From Hansfordia pulvinata (taxonomy: Eukaryota; Ascomycota; Sordariomycetes; Xylariales): DNA of 64,000 nt. Under the pieces are notes generated by a model. It saw only the letters and a list, made by a program, of their open reading frames with translations, was not told the origin of the DNA and ran no database searches. Shown piece by piece: positions 1 to 11,414 of the stretch. The translations under genes were made by a program, and so were the position numbers. The stretch lies in contig BJKQ01000004.1 of assembly GCA_006538405.1 (NCBI GenBank), forward strand, positions 2,232,001-2,296,000. The letters run 5' to 3'. Every line of letters starts with the position of its first letter. The stretch's first letter is position 1.

Positions 1-774
1 GCTGAGCAAGCTCTTCGCAGCGCGCTTGATGCGTCGGGTCAAGACTGGTCTGTGAACGAAGGCGACGGCGCCTTCTATGGCCCCAAGATCGATATCATCC
101 TGCGCGATTCACATGGCAAGGAGCACCAGACCGCCACCGTTCAGCTTGACTTCCAGCTACCTAAGCGCTTTGATCTGTCCTACATTGCCCCGGCCCCTGA
201 ACTGGAAAAGCTCGGACAGACAAGCTCAGCCGAGGAGATTGGCGTCGAGGTGCCCCAGACTGGCGGCCCGGTCACTCCTGTCCTCATCCACCGTGCCGTC
301 CTCGGGTCTGTCGAACGCCTCATGGCGCTGCTCATCGAGCATTACAATGGCAAGTGGCCCCTTTGGCTCAACCCTCGCCAGGTCGCCATCCTCGCCATCA
401 ACGACACCGACCCCGTCGTCGCCCTCGCCAAGTCCGCGCAGGACACTCTGCTGGGTCGCGGTAGCAGCGACGGCAAGGGGGTCGCCTTTGGCCACCCCTC
501 AGGCCTGACCGTGGACCTCGACCTCCGTAGCGTGTCTCTCGCCGCCAAGAAGAAGCAAGCTATCGCCGCCGGATACTCGGTCATTGCCGTCGTCGGCTCC
601 AAGCAGGTCGACCAGGGCACTCTCACCGTCGATATGGCTGCCCTGCACCGCCTCGACCAAGCGGCAGGAAGGGCCGAACAGCCTACATCATCCCACGGAA
701 AAGCCCTACAGCAGGACATGCTGCCAGCGCAGCTACTCGACGAGCTGATGAAGAGGGTCGCCAATTACTCGTAG
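1..774 (+). CDS. MST1: Threonyl-tRNA synthetase, mitochondrial type (3' part only)
   Basis: This is the C-terminal 257 residues of a class II threonyl-tRNA synthetase. The frame is open from base 1, so the gene starts outside the window. The stretch NEGDGAFYGPKID is the conserved ThrRS active-site block, and TVQLDFQLPKRFDL follows it. Class II motif 3 is seen as IHRAVLGSVERLMALL, with the ATP-binding Arg in the VER triplet and a His that I take to be the family's zinc ligand. From GKWPLWLNPRQVAI onward the sequence is the HGTP anticodon-binding domain, which is short and divergent, as in mitochondrial forms (yeast Mst1) rather than the longer cytosolic enzyme. The enzyme charges tRNA-Thr in the mitochondrion. 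The stop is TAG at 772-774. Mitochondrial assignment is inference, because the N-terminal targeting region is not in view. Confidence 0.93.
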   Translation, partial: AEQALRSALDASGQDWSVNEGDGAFYGPKIDIILRDSHGKEHQTATVQLDFQLPKRFDLSYIAPAPELEKLGQTSSAEEIGVEVPQTGGPVTPVLIHRAVLGSVERLMALLIEHYNGKWPLWLNPRQVAILAINDTDPVVALAKSAQDTLLGRGSSDGKGVAFGHPSGLTVDLDLRSVSLAAKKKQAIAAGYSVIAVVGSKQVDQGTLTVDMAALHRLDQAAGRAEQPTSSHGKALQQDMLPAQLLDELMKRVANYS

Positions 775-1126
775 TGCATCTCAGATGTGCATGGTAATGC
801 AAAACGATGGCGAAAGTCAGCAATATAGATGTACCATACACTGTAAATTATCCCGATAGACAAGCGCTTGCAGCTGGCAGAGAGGGGCAGTGTCAAGACT
901 AGACAAAAGAAGAAGGCTTTCCCTCACGCACAAAGTATATACACTGGTGGCTGCCGGTATCCAAGCAAATCACCGCAAGTATGGCCGCTCCGGCCCGAGG
1001 CGACATGCGCGTAATATTTCAGCCGACTTGGGAAACGAAAGGGTGTCAGAAAGCTCGCTGCACTGCCGCCATTGCTTGCTCGTCTGCGTCACCTTTCTGC
1101 GCGCCGTTGCTCTCGGCGAGCTCTCG
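775..1126. other. Convergent intergenic spacer
   Basis: This spacer lies between the stop of the ThrRS gene (plus) and the stop of the bHLH gene (minus). It presumably holds both 3' untranslated regions. I see no further gene in it. Confidence 0.6.
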
Positions 1127-2358
1127 CTAGTCCTCCAAATCTTCTTCGTCTTCGCCGTTCTGGTGCGCGCCGTCGCCGTTGGTGTGCTTGCCGTTGGCGG
1201 ACTGCTGCAGATAGGCGCGTTCCTTAGTCTCCAGGGCCTCGAGCACGCGGATGGGCCTGGGAGGAGACTGGTCAGCGGGGTGTAGACGAGCAGGTATGGC
1301 AGTTGCCTCGAGGATCGCTGGCAGAACAGAGGGCGGATTGGTCGGGGACCGGGGGGGTGGGGCAAAAAAGACACGCCGAATGCTGGAGTAAGGAAAAAAA
1401 AGCGAAAAAAACATACAACACCGGGGATTCGCTGGTCGTCACCGACCCAACTACTAATCCGGCCCTATTTGGCTTATCTATGGGAGAGCGGACGGGATCC
1501 CGAGTTTTCCAGATGGTATGGTCGTATGTATTGGACGGACGATTTAACACCCTCCATATGCAACCACGAATTTCCTGCAGCGGGCGGAAAAAGACGGCTT
1601 TCGCTTGGTCTCTTTGCCGGACCTTTGCCCGCGGGAGAGGCGCGTCGACAAATCCAGCACCGCGACTCGGCACAGGATAGGGGCGGAATGTCGTCGAGAA
1701 CAAAAGAGAGCCGAGGGAGGCATGAAAATAAATAAAGAGGCGCAGAAAGAACAAGGAGAAGGAAGTTCAAGAGGAATTGATTCAATTCGGACTCACTCTT
1801 TCAGCGCGTCGTCGACAACCTCGCCGCGGAGCTCCCTGGCGGCGACGAGGTCGCGGCGCATCTCCATCTGCTGGCGGATGTAGACGACCGACTCCTTGAG
1901 CACGTGGCCCTCGGAGCGGCCCTGGCCTTCCAGCCCGGGCACCAGGCCGCACAGCCGGTCGAAGCCCTGGCGGATCGCCTCGCGTCGCTTCTGCTCTGCT
2001 CACAAGGGCAGGGGCCGGGTTCGGTTGCGCGCGTCAGCCTGGGTGTCTGCTGCTGCTTGGAAAGACAGAAGGGAGGGGCGTGTGTGACTGCGCGGAGCGA
2101 CGAGGGACTCTGGGCCGCCCGCCACCACTCGGCCCGCTGTGTGCGCGTGGGGAGCGCGCGCGGGATGCCCTCTCTACCGACCGAGGCGGGTGCAGCATTC
2201 TCTTTTCTTTGCGTCTCTGCTGGGTCGTGTGTGTGCGCGCGCGCCCTTGGAATGCTTTGCTTACCGGAAGCGATGTGGTTCTGCTTTTTCTCCTCCTCCG
2301 TCAGACGCTGCTTGTCCGGCTCGCCGTCCTGCGGCGAGCGCGAGCGCGGCTCCGACAT
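1127..2358 (-). CDS. bHLH transcription factor, Ino4-like
   Basis: This is a small basic helix-loop-helix DNA-binding protein of 140 residues read from three exons: 2358-2265, 1995-1797 and 1256-1127. The introns are 1996-2264 (GTAAGC..CAG) and 1257-1796 (GTGAGT..CAG). Joining exons 1 and 2 rebuilds the basic region NHIASEQKRREAIRQ at about residues 27-41. It contains the His, Glu and Arg that contact an E-box. Helix 1 (GFDRLCGLVPG), a short loop and helix 2 (HVLKESVVYIRQQ) follow. The size and the EEEKKQNHI lead-in resemble the Ino4-type partners that regulate phospholipid genes, but the exact ortholog is inference. The C-terminal tail is Asn/Gly/Asp/Glu-rich. The second intron is long for a fungus. 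If it is not spliced, an in-frame TGA directly after the HLH gives a protein of about 98 residues. Confidence 0.85.
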
Positions 2359-3764
2359 GGCTCTTCCTCCTCTCCTCCTCCCCGGGGCCAGCGCGCTCGG
2401 CGCAACGGAGGCGAATGCGGCAGGGTCGGCGTGTAGGACGTGGGAACGGCTCCAAATCGCTGGGGTGAGCTGGCAATATACGACGCCTCTGACCTTATTT
2501 ATCGATGCCTCTGGCCAGGCGCCGCGTGGCGGGGAGGGCTGCGGTTGAGATGCGCCGGCGACCTGGACTGCGACTCCAACGGCGGTTCTGGGGATGCGTA
2601 GGACGGCGTTGTTGGCGAGGGGCCCGCGCGCATTGTCCCACTCGCGGCGAGTAGAGGTTGATCAGCGCCGGAGATCAGAGTGCTTCGCGGATGTCTGGCT
2701 CGTGCGGCTTCCGGCTCTCTCTGGCCGGTTCGGCGTCGTGTTCAGCGGGAAGGGCAGCAAAGTGTGGGCATAGAGTGAGGGTTGCGCGACAGCTCTCTCT
2801 GGAGGTGACATGTGACAGGCAGATCCAGCGACTTGCATTGTCGGAGGGGGATCGCGGATTCCGCCCCCACTACGGCCCGGAAGTACCTCTCTTCGTTAAG
2901 CCCGCCTACAGTACCGGTCCGAACCTGTTGGATACCTCATCCATCAATGATGCTCCGACATGGATGGATGGCCAGGTACTCATACCTGCCGCACCTACCC
3001 ACCTACCTTACTTGTGTTGCCATTGTGAGGCTCCATACACCTTACATGCACATTCGGAGTGCTCGGTTGCCAACTGCTGCAGGCGCACGCAGCCCTGCAA
3101 CTGGGTGTATGTACCTCAAGGATATATTCGGGAGTCGACGCCTACCAGGGCTCGACCAAAGCTGCTCTGGGTGGCGACGTAGGTCGGTTTTCCATCACCT
3201 GGTACCTTATACCTGACGGGTAAACAGCATGGGAATCCGAAATCCATGGATGTGAAGAACCAAGATACCCTTATTCGGGGTGCTGTGCCGTTCAGCTGAC
3301 GAATCCCGCCCAACCGTGTCTTGTGTAACTTTTCCATTCTGGCATTTGGCTCTTTTTTCAAGCTCCCAGATAGCTGCTCGTAGGCTCGGGCGTCCGTGTC
3401 CACGGAAGTGTCTTCGTATAAAGGCGCTGCTTCTTCCAGTTCTGGGCGTACCTGGGCCGCTCAACAAAGCGGTGACGCAACCCTTATTAATCAGGGGACC
3501 GCCAGCGCTGCACCTCGACCCCACCTCACACTATGGGCACTTTCTACTGAGTCAAAGTGCCCCTCCACCAACCACCCTACCCTCGATCGAGTAGGCCCCT
3601 CTACCCTGAGAGCTGTCCTGTCCATCCCCAAACCTACATGTGCCCGGTTTCAACCCAAAACCTCCTCTCTTGGATCCCAGCAGCCAGCCTCTGATCACGA
3701 ACCGACCCCACCCACACCGGCACCACCCCTCTCGAGCGTTGTAGAAATCCCCGCCGACGCCGTC
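2359..3764. other. Divergent promoter region (bHLH gene / Maf gene)
   Basis: This 1.4 kb spacer separates two divergently transcribed genes. A TATA-like GTATAAAG sits near 3416, about 350 bp before the Maf start. Pyrimidine-rich leader sequence precedes the Maf ATG. I see no conserved coding frame. Confidence 0.5.
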
Positions 3765-4708
3765 ATGTCCGAGAAGAAGTCGCCCCCCGGCCCCGGTGCC
3801 GGCACCCCGACGAGGCGCCGCCCCCCTACATCGCCGCGGCGCGCGAGCACGGCATCCCCCTGCGCCAATCGGCCCCCGTCCGCCGGCCCGGAGGCGGGCC
3901 CTCCGCGCCGTCCGCGCCCGGCCCGCCCCAGCCGCTCGAGCTGCCCATCATCAAGTGGATGAAGACGCACCGGACGATCCTGGCCTCGGCCTCCCCCCGC
4001 CGGCGCGCCATGCTGGCGCAGCTGGGGCTCGGGGACGCGCACGTCGAGGTCCGGCCGTCGACCAAGCCCGAGAACCTGGACAAGGCGGCCCTGGGCCCGC
4101 ACAACTACGTGGCCGCGACGGCGGAGCAGAAGGCGCTGGACGTGTACGAGGCGCTCGTGGCGCAGTCGGCGGCGGCCGCCGAAGGGGGCGGCGCCAACGG
4201 AAGCGACGAGGAGGGCAAGAAGGGGGACCCGGAGCTGGTCATCGCGGCGGACACGGTCATCGTGACGCGCGATGGCGCCGTGCTCGAGAAGCCGACGAGC
4301 GAGGCCGCGCACGGCCGCATGCTGCGCATGCTGCGCGACCAGCGCGCCCACAAGGTGGTCACGGCCGTGTGCGCCATCGCGCCCCGCGAGGACTGCCAGG
4401 CCCCCGGGTACTGCATGGCGTCGCACCTCGAGGAGACGCGCGTCGTCTTCGCCCGCTCCTCGGACGGCCTGCCGGACGACGTCATCGACGCCTACGTCCG
4501 CACCCGCGAGGGCGCCGACAAGGCGGGCGGGTACGCCGTGCAGGGGCTCGGCGGCATGCTGCTGGTCGAGCGCGTCGAGGGCAGCGTCGACAACGTCGTC
4601 GGCCTGCCCGTCCGCCAGACCCTGCGGCTGTGCGAGCGCGTCGTCTTCCGCCAGGACGAGTTCCTCGCGGGCGAGGAGATCGCCGATGAGGACGAGGAGG
4701 AGGAATAG
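3765..4708 (+). CDS. Maf/HAM1-family nucleoside triphosphate pyrophosphatase
   Basis: Maf proteins hydrolyse non-canonical or modified nucleoside triphosphates to monophosphate plus pyrophosphate, in the cytosol. The core is certain from 3959: ILASASPRRRAML is the Maf signature (SASPRR), and later blocks include RPSTKPENLDKAAL, ELVIAADTVIV (catalytic Asp) and GYAVQGLGGMLLVERVEGS. The protein ends in an acidic tail. Upstream of Met-3959 the same frame reads on through a Pro-rich segment ending PLELPIIKWMKTH, of the kind fungal Maf proteins carry. The natural start ATG at 3765 (MSEKKSPPGPGAG) is in another frame. A single missing base near the CCCC run at 3805-3808 would join them as PDEAPPPYIAA. 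Either the assembly lacks one C or translation starts at 3959 (249 residues). I favour the former. Confidence 0.85.
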
Positions 4709-6460
4709 GGCATGAAAAAAAAAAAGACTGGGACTCGGGGCGGCTTTGACTGTCATTCTCATCCTCGGCCTTGGTGAGGGCGCTTGAGATTGGGCTGCAT
4801 TTGCTTAGCAAGATCACTGCTGGGTTTGAAAAATACATCAAGGAGTTCGGGCAATCAAGGGATTTTGCATTTTCACACAGGGGTCGATCCCCTTCTCGGT
4901 CGCTTGAGGTGATCGATGCGATGCAACACGGGAAGGGTTGGGAATCTCATGGTTCTGGGGCTCGTCATGTGTGTACAGAGTGCCAGCCTGTGTCTCATCT
5001 CGCAGCTGATGACCACTGCATTGATGAGGCTGCGCAGGGCTGAGTGGAGCACCCAATGCAATGCAGCAGAGATCACTCGAGGTAATAATAACACGATCTA
5101 TTAGCATTCGAGGCCGCCACTGGTGGCCTGGGATGCGCAGCGTCATCACGTCACATCATTGTTGGTGATGTGGCCAACAGCCAAGAAGGCTTTCGTCAAC
5201 CACGCTGACCGGCGACCCTGGGACGAGAGTTGTGCCCAGCATTGGCAAGGGGCAGCATGGCTGGGCAGCACCTTTCTGGTCTATGGACTCTGTCCTCCCT
5301 CACGTATCGGCCAACGAAGCCGGCACTCCGTATGTAAGGTAGGCACAAGTAAGTTATCTGCTATTTCCGGGCCACCCGCAGCAAGCACGTCGGCACGTCG
5401 GAGTTCCCTCATACGGTTCAATCTGAAAGAATGGGGCCTTTGGTGCCAAACACCGGCGAGCCGCCACGGCGAATGCACTGCGGGATTTCGAATCTGCAGA
5501 TCGGGCAGAGGAGCTCACGCTCTAAATCTACAGCCTCGTGCATGAATCCAAGAGACTGCAGTACATGTATTAAAGATCACGGGTGATATGATGAGATGCA
5601 TCAGGCTGGCCTCAAAACGCCCGGCGTCAACTCGAGCGATTCCACAGGTTTCAAAAGGTTTTGTGTGGAGTGTCTGTATCTTAATAATTAGCAAAATGGC
5701 AAGAACGACTTGAGGGCGAGAGCTGGAACGAGGGGCTACCTGCACCCTCGTACTGCTGCTCCATCCCTGTCAATCCAACCCACAGGGAACCAGAGCCTCC
5801 ACCTCCAACTTTGCACCACCCACGCACGACAAGGCCCACGATGCCCACGATGCCGAGCAAGTCTCGTACGCCACGCCCGCCACGCCGTCCCCTATCTTAT
5901 CTCGCCCGCGCCCATTCACCATCAGCACTATCTCTGTACGAAGGCGCTGTTGCACAAGCACGAGGACGGTGTCACATCATAGCAGATACTGTGCGATCGG
6001 CACTTGCCTGCATGCCACTGTGGATGCTCGTGGCTTCTGCTGAGGCTGCTAACACAGCCGCCTGTAGCGCCGCCCGCCGCCCAGGAATACGATTTTTTCC
6101 CTCTTCCGTCAGGATCCCACCGACGCCCGTCAGTCCCTTGGTTAGGCCCGCGCGCCAGTGACTGGCAGGCCAGTCCACCCCAGGCCCGGGCCCGCAAGCC
6201 CCAGCTGGACCCGTCAACCGTTCGTCAGGTCAGCCGTGCAGCCAAGGCTTAGCCCGCCCTCGCCGCACGGCCGTTCGTCTCTTACGTCGTCCCTGGCTGT
6301 CCGGATCTGTCTGATTGTTTGTCTCTGCCCCCCCTTCTCATCTACCCATTGTTTCTCTGCCGTCTCTCCTGTGTCTTGTTCCCTCCTTCACCTCGCCTAC
6401 CGTCCTCCCCTCGCCGTCGCCGCCCACCCTCCTTCAACCCTTCGGAATCACGCCGCCACC
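4709..6460. other. Intergenic region
   Basis: This is 1.75 kb between the Maf stop and the Sym1 start, both on the plus strand. It should contain the Maf 3' end and, from roughly 6300, a pyrimidine-rich leader before the Sym1 ATG. No coding frame with recognisable motifs and no RNA gene could be supported on either strand. Confidence 0.5.
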
Positions 6461-7273
6461 ATGCTCGCCTGGTACCAACGCATGCTGTCGACCCGGCCGC
6501 TGGCCACGTCGGCTGCCACCACTGCCGTCCTTTTCGCGACCGGCGACATCACTGCCCAGCAGCTCGTTGAGAAGAGAGGCCTCGCCAAGCACGAATGGGC
6601 TCGCACCGGCCGCATGTTCGCCTACGGAGGCAGTACGTCTTGCCCCTCTCCTCGTGCAATCTGTTCTGGCCCCTGTCCGACTATGCTCGTGTCTGCCCCA
6701 GCGTCGCTCCAGTCCGGCGCGTGTGACCAAGCACGGCACCAGTGGCCTCTGGTGTCTGGCCCCGCGCCCGGCCGGTCCTACGTGACACAAAGCCATTGAC
6801 GACCCCCCCCCCCAAACAAGCCCCAAAACGCACGCAGCCGCTAACGTTCGTCTCCGCGCGCAACAGTCATTTTCGGCCCCGCCGCGACGACCTGGTTCGG
6901 CATCCTGCAGCGCCACGTGGTCCTCAAGAACAAGAACCTCGAGATCGCCGCTCGCGTCGCCGCTGACCAGCTGCTGTTCGCCCCCACGTTCATCGGTATC
7001 TTCCTGAGCAGCATGGCCCTGATGGAGGGCAGCAAGCCCGCCGACAAGCTGTCTCAGAGCTACACCTCGGCCCTGTCGGCCAACTACATGCTGTGGCCTT
7101 TCGTTCAGGCCATCAACTTCAAGTTTGTGCCGCTGAACCTGCGTGTCGTCTTCGTCAACGTCATCTCCATTGGATGGAACTGCTTCCTGAGCGTCCTCAA
7201 CGGCGGTGGCGGCAGCAGCGAGGAGGCCGAGAGCCCTGCCGAGAAGGCCGAGTCGGCCAAGAAGGAGCTGTAA
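6461..7273 (+). CDS. sym1: Mpv17/PMP22-family protein (Sym1-like)
   Basis: This is an inner mitochondrial membrane protein of the Mpv17/PMP22 family, 192 residues long, close to the usual size. It has two exons, 6461-6632 and 6867-7273, with intron 6633-6866 (GTACGT..ACAG). The junction restores [15 protein letters not shown]. The N-terminus [18 protein letters not shown] is typical of Sym1, followed by [17 protein letters not shown]. The C-terminal signature [16 protein letters not shown], then WNCFLS, lies at about residues 140-166. The family has four hydrophobic segments. Yeast Sym1 acts in ethanol metabolism under heat stress, and animal Mpv17 affects mitochondrial nucleotide supply. The tail is rich in Gly, Ser and Glu. 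The CCACC before the ATG supports the chosen start. Confidence 0.94.
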
Positions 7274-8136
7274 GCGGACACACACGTTTCGTCAGCGCTC
7301 AAAACAATATCGTGAGATTGAGCCCGCGACCGGATCATGAAAGTCGCCGGTCTGAACCACTTCAGTCGGCTGATCCATATGGGGCTCAGGAAGGGCAGGC
7401 TGCATTTTCTTTCGCGAGCTTTCATAGCTCAACAGGCGCACACCGGCAGGCTGGGGTGCCGACCGTCACGAACGGCGGAGCAAATAGGGCGCAGGGCGGA
7501 AAGACGCGGCGCAATCGTGGAGCTACAGACACCGATTCGACTCCCGAATCTGGCGCACGGAAAAGTGAAGTCGCGCCGTCGCATGCCAAATGAGATTGGC
7601 AGCAAGAAAAGTTCTCTTTTGATAAACGATTACACCGGCTGCTGTATCAGATTATAGACTCGATATACAGCAGAAAGATAGCGTGCCTTCAAGTGGCCTT
7701 GCAATTCAAGTCGCCTCTGGACAGAAAACCGAAAACCATGAAGCTGCTCGTGTTACACGGCCGCGAAGCAGATTGCCAGATAATGTGCCTTTGGAAGCGG
7801 CCTGTGGCCGATATCCTCACCCGGACGCGGCGGTTTTGGAACGCAACGTCTTCGCTTTCACTTTTCTTTTCTTTGTTGATAACTGATAGCGCGCTGCTTC
7901 GCGCACCTCGTATCTCAAACTCGTGACGTCGTAACTACAGAAGGGGGCGGCCGATTCGCATCCAAGAGCTGCACGGAACCCCTGACCACCCATCAAAATA
8001 CACACAGAAGTACATGTTTTACACAGGTAAAGTAAGAAGAGTACAATCTCCCCGGCGTGCCTGCATGGCACGTGAAACTCATCCAAGCCGTGGGGAAGGA
8101 GGGAGATGGCTGACTGCACGCGAGGGCGCATCTCCC
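7274..8136. other. Convergent intergenic spacer
   Basis: This is 860 bp between the ends of Sym1 (plus) and the PX-domain gene (minus). A TAGCTCAACAGG word near 7427 resembles a tRNA box A, but no matching T-arm follows, so no tRNA is called. I see nothing else. Confidence 0.5.
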
Positions 8137-9556
8137 TTACGAGAAGAGAAAGTCCTTGAGGACGGGCGAGCCCGAGAACTCGGGATTGAGCATGACGCAG
8201 CTGTGGGGGTTCGGAAGGGTCAGCTGGCTATTGCGTTTCGTTTCTTTTTCGCGTTTCGCGTTTCGCGTTTCGTTTCTTTTCATCATTTGCAGATACCCCA
8301 CGCGCACGTGTGGGAATGGAGCGGGGGGCAACGTCTGCCAGGTTTTTGTGGGAGCAACGTGGGGGAGAGCGGGTTTCTGGGGAAGAAAGGGAGAGAGTCG
8401 AGGTCCAAACCCGAGACAAAGAGGGGAAAGTTCTCAGAGGCAAGAGAGATGGCTTACTGGAGAAAGTACTGGAGCCCCGCGCGGCGGCGCTCGAGGAAGC
8501 CCGGGCGGAAGCGCGAGATGAAGCTCTTGGGGGGCAGCTCGGGGACGGCGGCCTCGAAGCCGGGAAAAGTGCGTAGGAGGCGGCCGCGCAGGGCGTCGAA
8601 CTCGGAGTAGCGCTTGCGCAGGCGCATGCGGGAGCCCGACAGCGTCTCGACGCTCACGTTCCAGACCACAAAGGCGCCCACGCTCATCGTGCCGCCGCCG
8701 CCGCCGCCGCCCGGGCTAATGGGGCCGCTGCCGATGAGGGGGCTGGAGCTTGCGCTGCTGCTGCCGCCGCCGCTGCCGCCGACCACCACGTAGTCAGTCA
8801 CGGCGACGCTGCGGGCCCAGCAGGCCGCGCCGCGCCGCGCGAGGGCGTCGGCCTCGGCGGCGGCGGCGGCGGAGCCTGGGCCCGGACCCGTGTGCGCGCC
8901 CGCTGCTGAGTATGATGACGCGCCGGCCCCGCCGAAGAAGCCGGCGCTCTCGTTGTCGCGCAGGGTGATGCCGCCGGCGGGGAAGCTGTCGGTGGAGGGG
9001 GAGCGTTGGTGGCGGGTACGGTGGTTATGCCGTGAGCCTCCCCACCTCGAGTGTGCTTGATCTGAAGCGGAGGCTGTCGGGGACGCGAAGCTGTCTGGGT
9101 GGTGGCGCCAGTAAGGGGGTGAGATGATGGCGGCGGCGGCGGCGGAAGCGGAAGAGGATGAGGAAGAGGCAGGGGGGAACTCGGCGGCGGGGGAGTTGAG
9201 GATCGGGGTCGCGGGGGAGTCGGAGGTGGAGGCGAGGACGAGGCGGGGCTGGGGAGGGGGAGGGTGTCGAGGGTCAGGGCGAGGGTGGGCGGTGGCGGTG
9301 GTGCTGTCGCCGTCGCAGTAGATGATGACGGTGCCGGAGTGGGCGCTGGCGGTGACGTGGCGGCGGTCATGGTGGTGCTGTCGAGGGAGGGGCGGCTGCG
9401 GTCGTCGGTGTCGGCGTCCGAATCGGAGAAGGGGGGCGAGGGCGGGCGGCGGTCGCTGGGGAGGGCGGACGCGTGCTTGGCGGAGGCTGGAGCGGAAACG
9501 ACCAGAGTCGAGGCGTGGCCTGCGCGGGGCTGCTGACGCGGCGCGACGGAGGCCAT
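8137..9556 (-). CDS. YPT35: PX-domain protein resembling Ypt35
   Basis: This is a phosphoinositide-binding protein of endosomes and the vacuole, about 387 residues. The last exon is 8200-8137 (HCVMLNPEFSGSPVLKDFL), joined to the main exon at 8458 across a GTAAGC..ACAG intron. The C-terminal third is a PX domain: SVGAFVVWNVSVETL, then RKRYSEFDALRGRLL with the basic-Arg-Tyr-Ser-Glu-Phe lipid-contact motif, then PELPPKS and SRFRPGFLERRRAGLQYFL. The N-terminal part is long, Pro/Ser-rich and disordered, as in fungal homologs. It contains SDSPATPILNSP, then SPPYWRHH, then GGITLRDNESAGFFGG. The start Met is at 9556. The reading frame must shift by one missing base between about 9260 and 9225, because the frame from the Met and the frame of the conserved C-terminal half differ. 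I found no intron with correct phase, so an assembly indel is likely. Confidence 0.82.
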
Positions 9557-9584
9557 TGGCCTGGCGGGGAAGGGGCGATGGAGA

Positions 9585-9616
<32 letters not shown>

Positions 9617-11414
9617 AGATAGGGATAGCGAGAGATCAGCGCGATCCAATGGCGATACGGTGGGCGATGCGTTTGATTTCGTTTGGGCGAGCGAGCAGGC
9701 GGCGCGAGGTTGCGCAGGAGAGGGCGGGAGGTTGTGGTGGAGGTGACAGTGGAGGTGACGGTGGAGGTGACGGTGACGGTGTCGGCGCGGGGCTTGCAAT
9801 AGGCTGAGGCGGGAGTGAGATTTGATGGCTGAGGGAAGGCAAGAGGAGATAAGAAAGGAGCGACGGTTGGTCAATGGCAGGGCGGGTGGGCGGCGAGGTG
9901 GTCGTTGGGAAGGGGTCGGGTGTGGTGGTATTCGGAGTCGCAGTGGTCGATTTGGAGGTGGTGACCAGGGCCTCGAGCTGCCGAAGTGACGACGAGTATT
10001 GGTAGATGTATCCGTACCTGCCTCGGGCTGGTAGACTTGGTGAGTGTGGATGTACCCTTGTACCCTTGTACCCTCGGCTCTGGATTGGATTGTGTGCGAA
10101 TGCAGGCAAAACGACGAGCAACCACGTCGGCGCCCGTCTTTCTCTCTCTTTCTCTTGGATCCTCCTCCTACCGTCTTTTTTCTCACTCACTCATCAAGCC
10201 CACACACAACAACGCTGTCTGTCCCCTTTCTTTTCCGCCGCACCCGGCAAGATCATCCGATTCTGCGCAAAGACCATCGTGCTTGGCGCAAGTCACGGGT
10301 AGGGATTGTTGATTGCCATGTGGGGTGGAACGCGCGCTGGGTAAATGAGCGGCCGAAGAGAAAAAAACGTGTCCGTGCCGATTACGCGACTGCGTAGCGT
10401 GACGGGCACTCCCCAACTTACGGATACGTACTCGTGCTCTATCACTTCTTACGAGTACCTAATTCAGGCCACTGGCCTTGCGAGCGCTTCGACTCGTTCA
10501 CGTCCACGTCCTCGTACTCTCCCCGGGTTTGTCCCCGGATTTCGGCCGACTACAGAGTCGGTGGCGTAGGCGGTCTGGCCAATGCCGGAGTCCACTTGTC
10601 TCGGCAGTTGAGCCTGTCTCGCTCGGTCCACTTGGGACTTGGTCCATACTCGTACTCCTTTACGGCCTGTCCTCCGTGTGACTCGAGCTGCTTCGTCTGC
10701 CGTTGTGTGCCTTGTGGGCTCGAACGACCTGCGTCACTCAGGCAGGCAGCTCCCTACTCTATGTTGGGATGAGATCATAGTTGTGAACTGTGCGGCGGCT
10801 TTACTCTGAACTTCGATACCCACCTACGTTAGGTACTCTGGGATCGATGAGGTGCGACTGATATACAGTCCCGATAACCCGCCTTACATGACGAACTCAA
10901 CCCGCTTGGTGGAGGGCGCAGAGACTGTGGGTGTTGTCGAGGGTTTAATCATTCATTCATGTTTCACTGTGGGCACGGTAGGCAAGGTGTGCCACTTCAA
11001 CGAATGGACCTCTTGGCCGCGGCTACGTAGATGGCGTTGTCATCGCAGCAGATCCGTCTGTTCTGTTGACTGCCAACACGGATGACACTCGAAGTGAGTA
11101 TACGGAATAGAGATCCGATCCAATCCACCAAGCAGGTACAGTAGGCAGTCGCACGTGATGTGGTGCTGCAGCGACTGCCTTGTGAGTGGTGCGCACGTTT
11201 AGGTACTCGTAGGCCGTGTCGTGTGCGACGAAAAGGTCCCCAGGTTTCAACTTGTACACGAAACGCTTCCCCCGTCTCTGCCGCCCTGCAGCACACCTGC
11301 CTCTCTTCTATCCTCCCACGACTCCGCGCATCCATCAAACCCAAGAAAGACCGCCCATGAGCATCATCTCCGCCATCCCTCTCTCGCATCCCCCCATCAA
11401 CAGGAAACAGCACG
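9557..11414. other. Divergent promoter region (PX gene / GH43 gene)
   Basis: This is 1.86 kb between divergent genes. It contains the CGG repeat near the PX start, long pyrimidine tracts on the minus strand, and several ACTCGTA-type words (near 10428, 10649 and 11207). There is no supportable gene. Confidence 0.5.
9586..9616. repeat. (CGG)10 trinucleotide repeat in a 5' leader
   Basis: About ten CGG units (GCC on the minus strand) lie 30 bp upstream of the start of the minus-strand PX gene, so they fall in its 5' leader. Confidence 0.9.

Noticed and set aside
3695..4762. Long minus-strand open frame (355 codons) opposite the Maf gene
   Set aside because: It is the GC-driven antisense shadow of the Maf coding frame. 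It has no motifs and an Arg/Gly/Val-rich composition.
7420..7570. tRNA-like box A (TAGCTCAACAGG)
   Set aside because: No T-arm with a GGTTCGA-type loop and pairing stem at the proper distance, and the acceptor stem does not pair.
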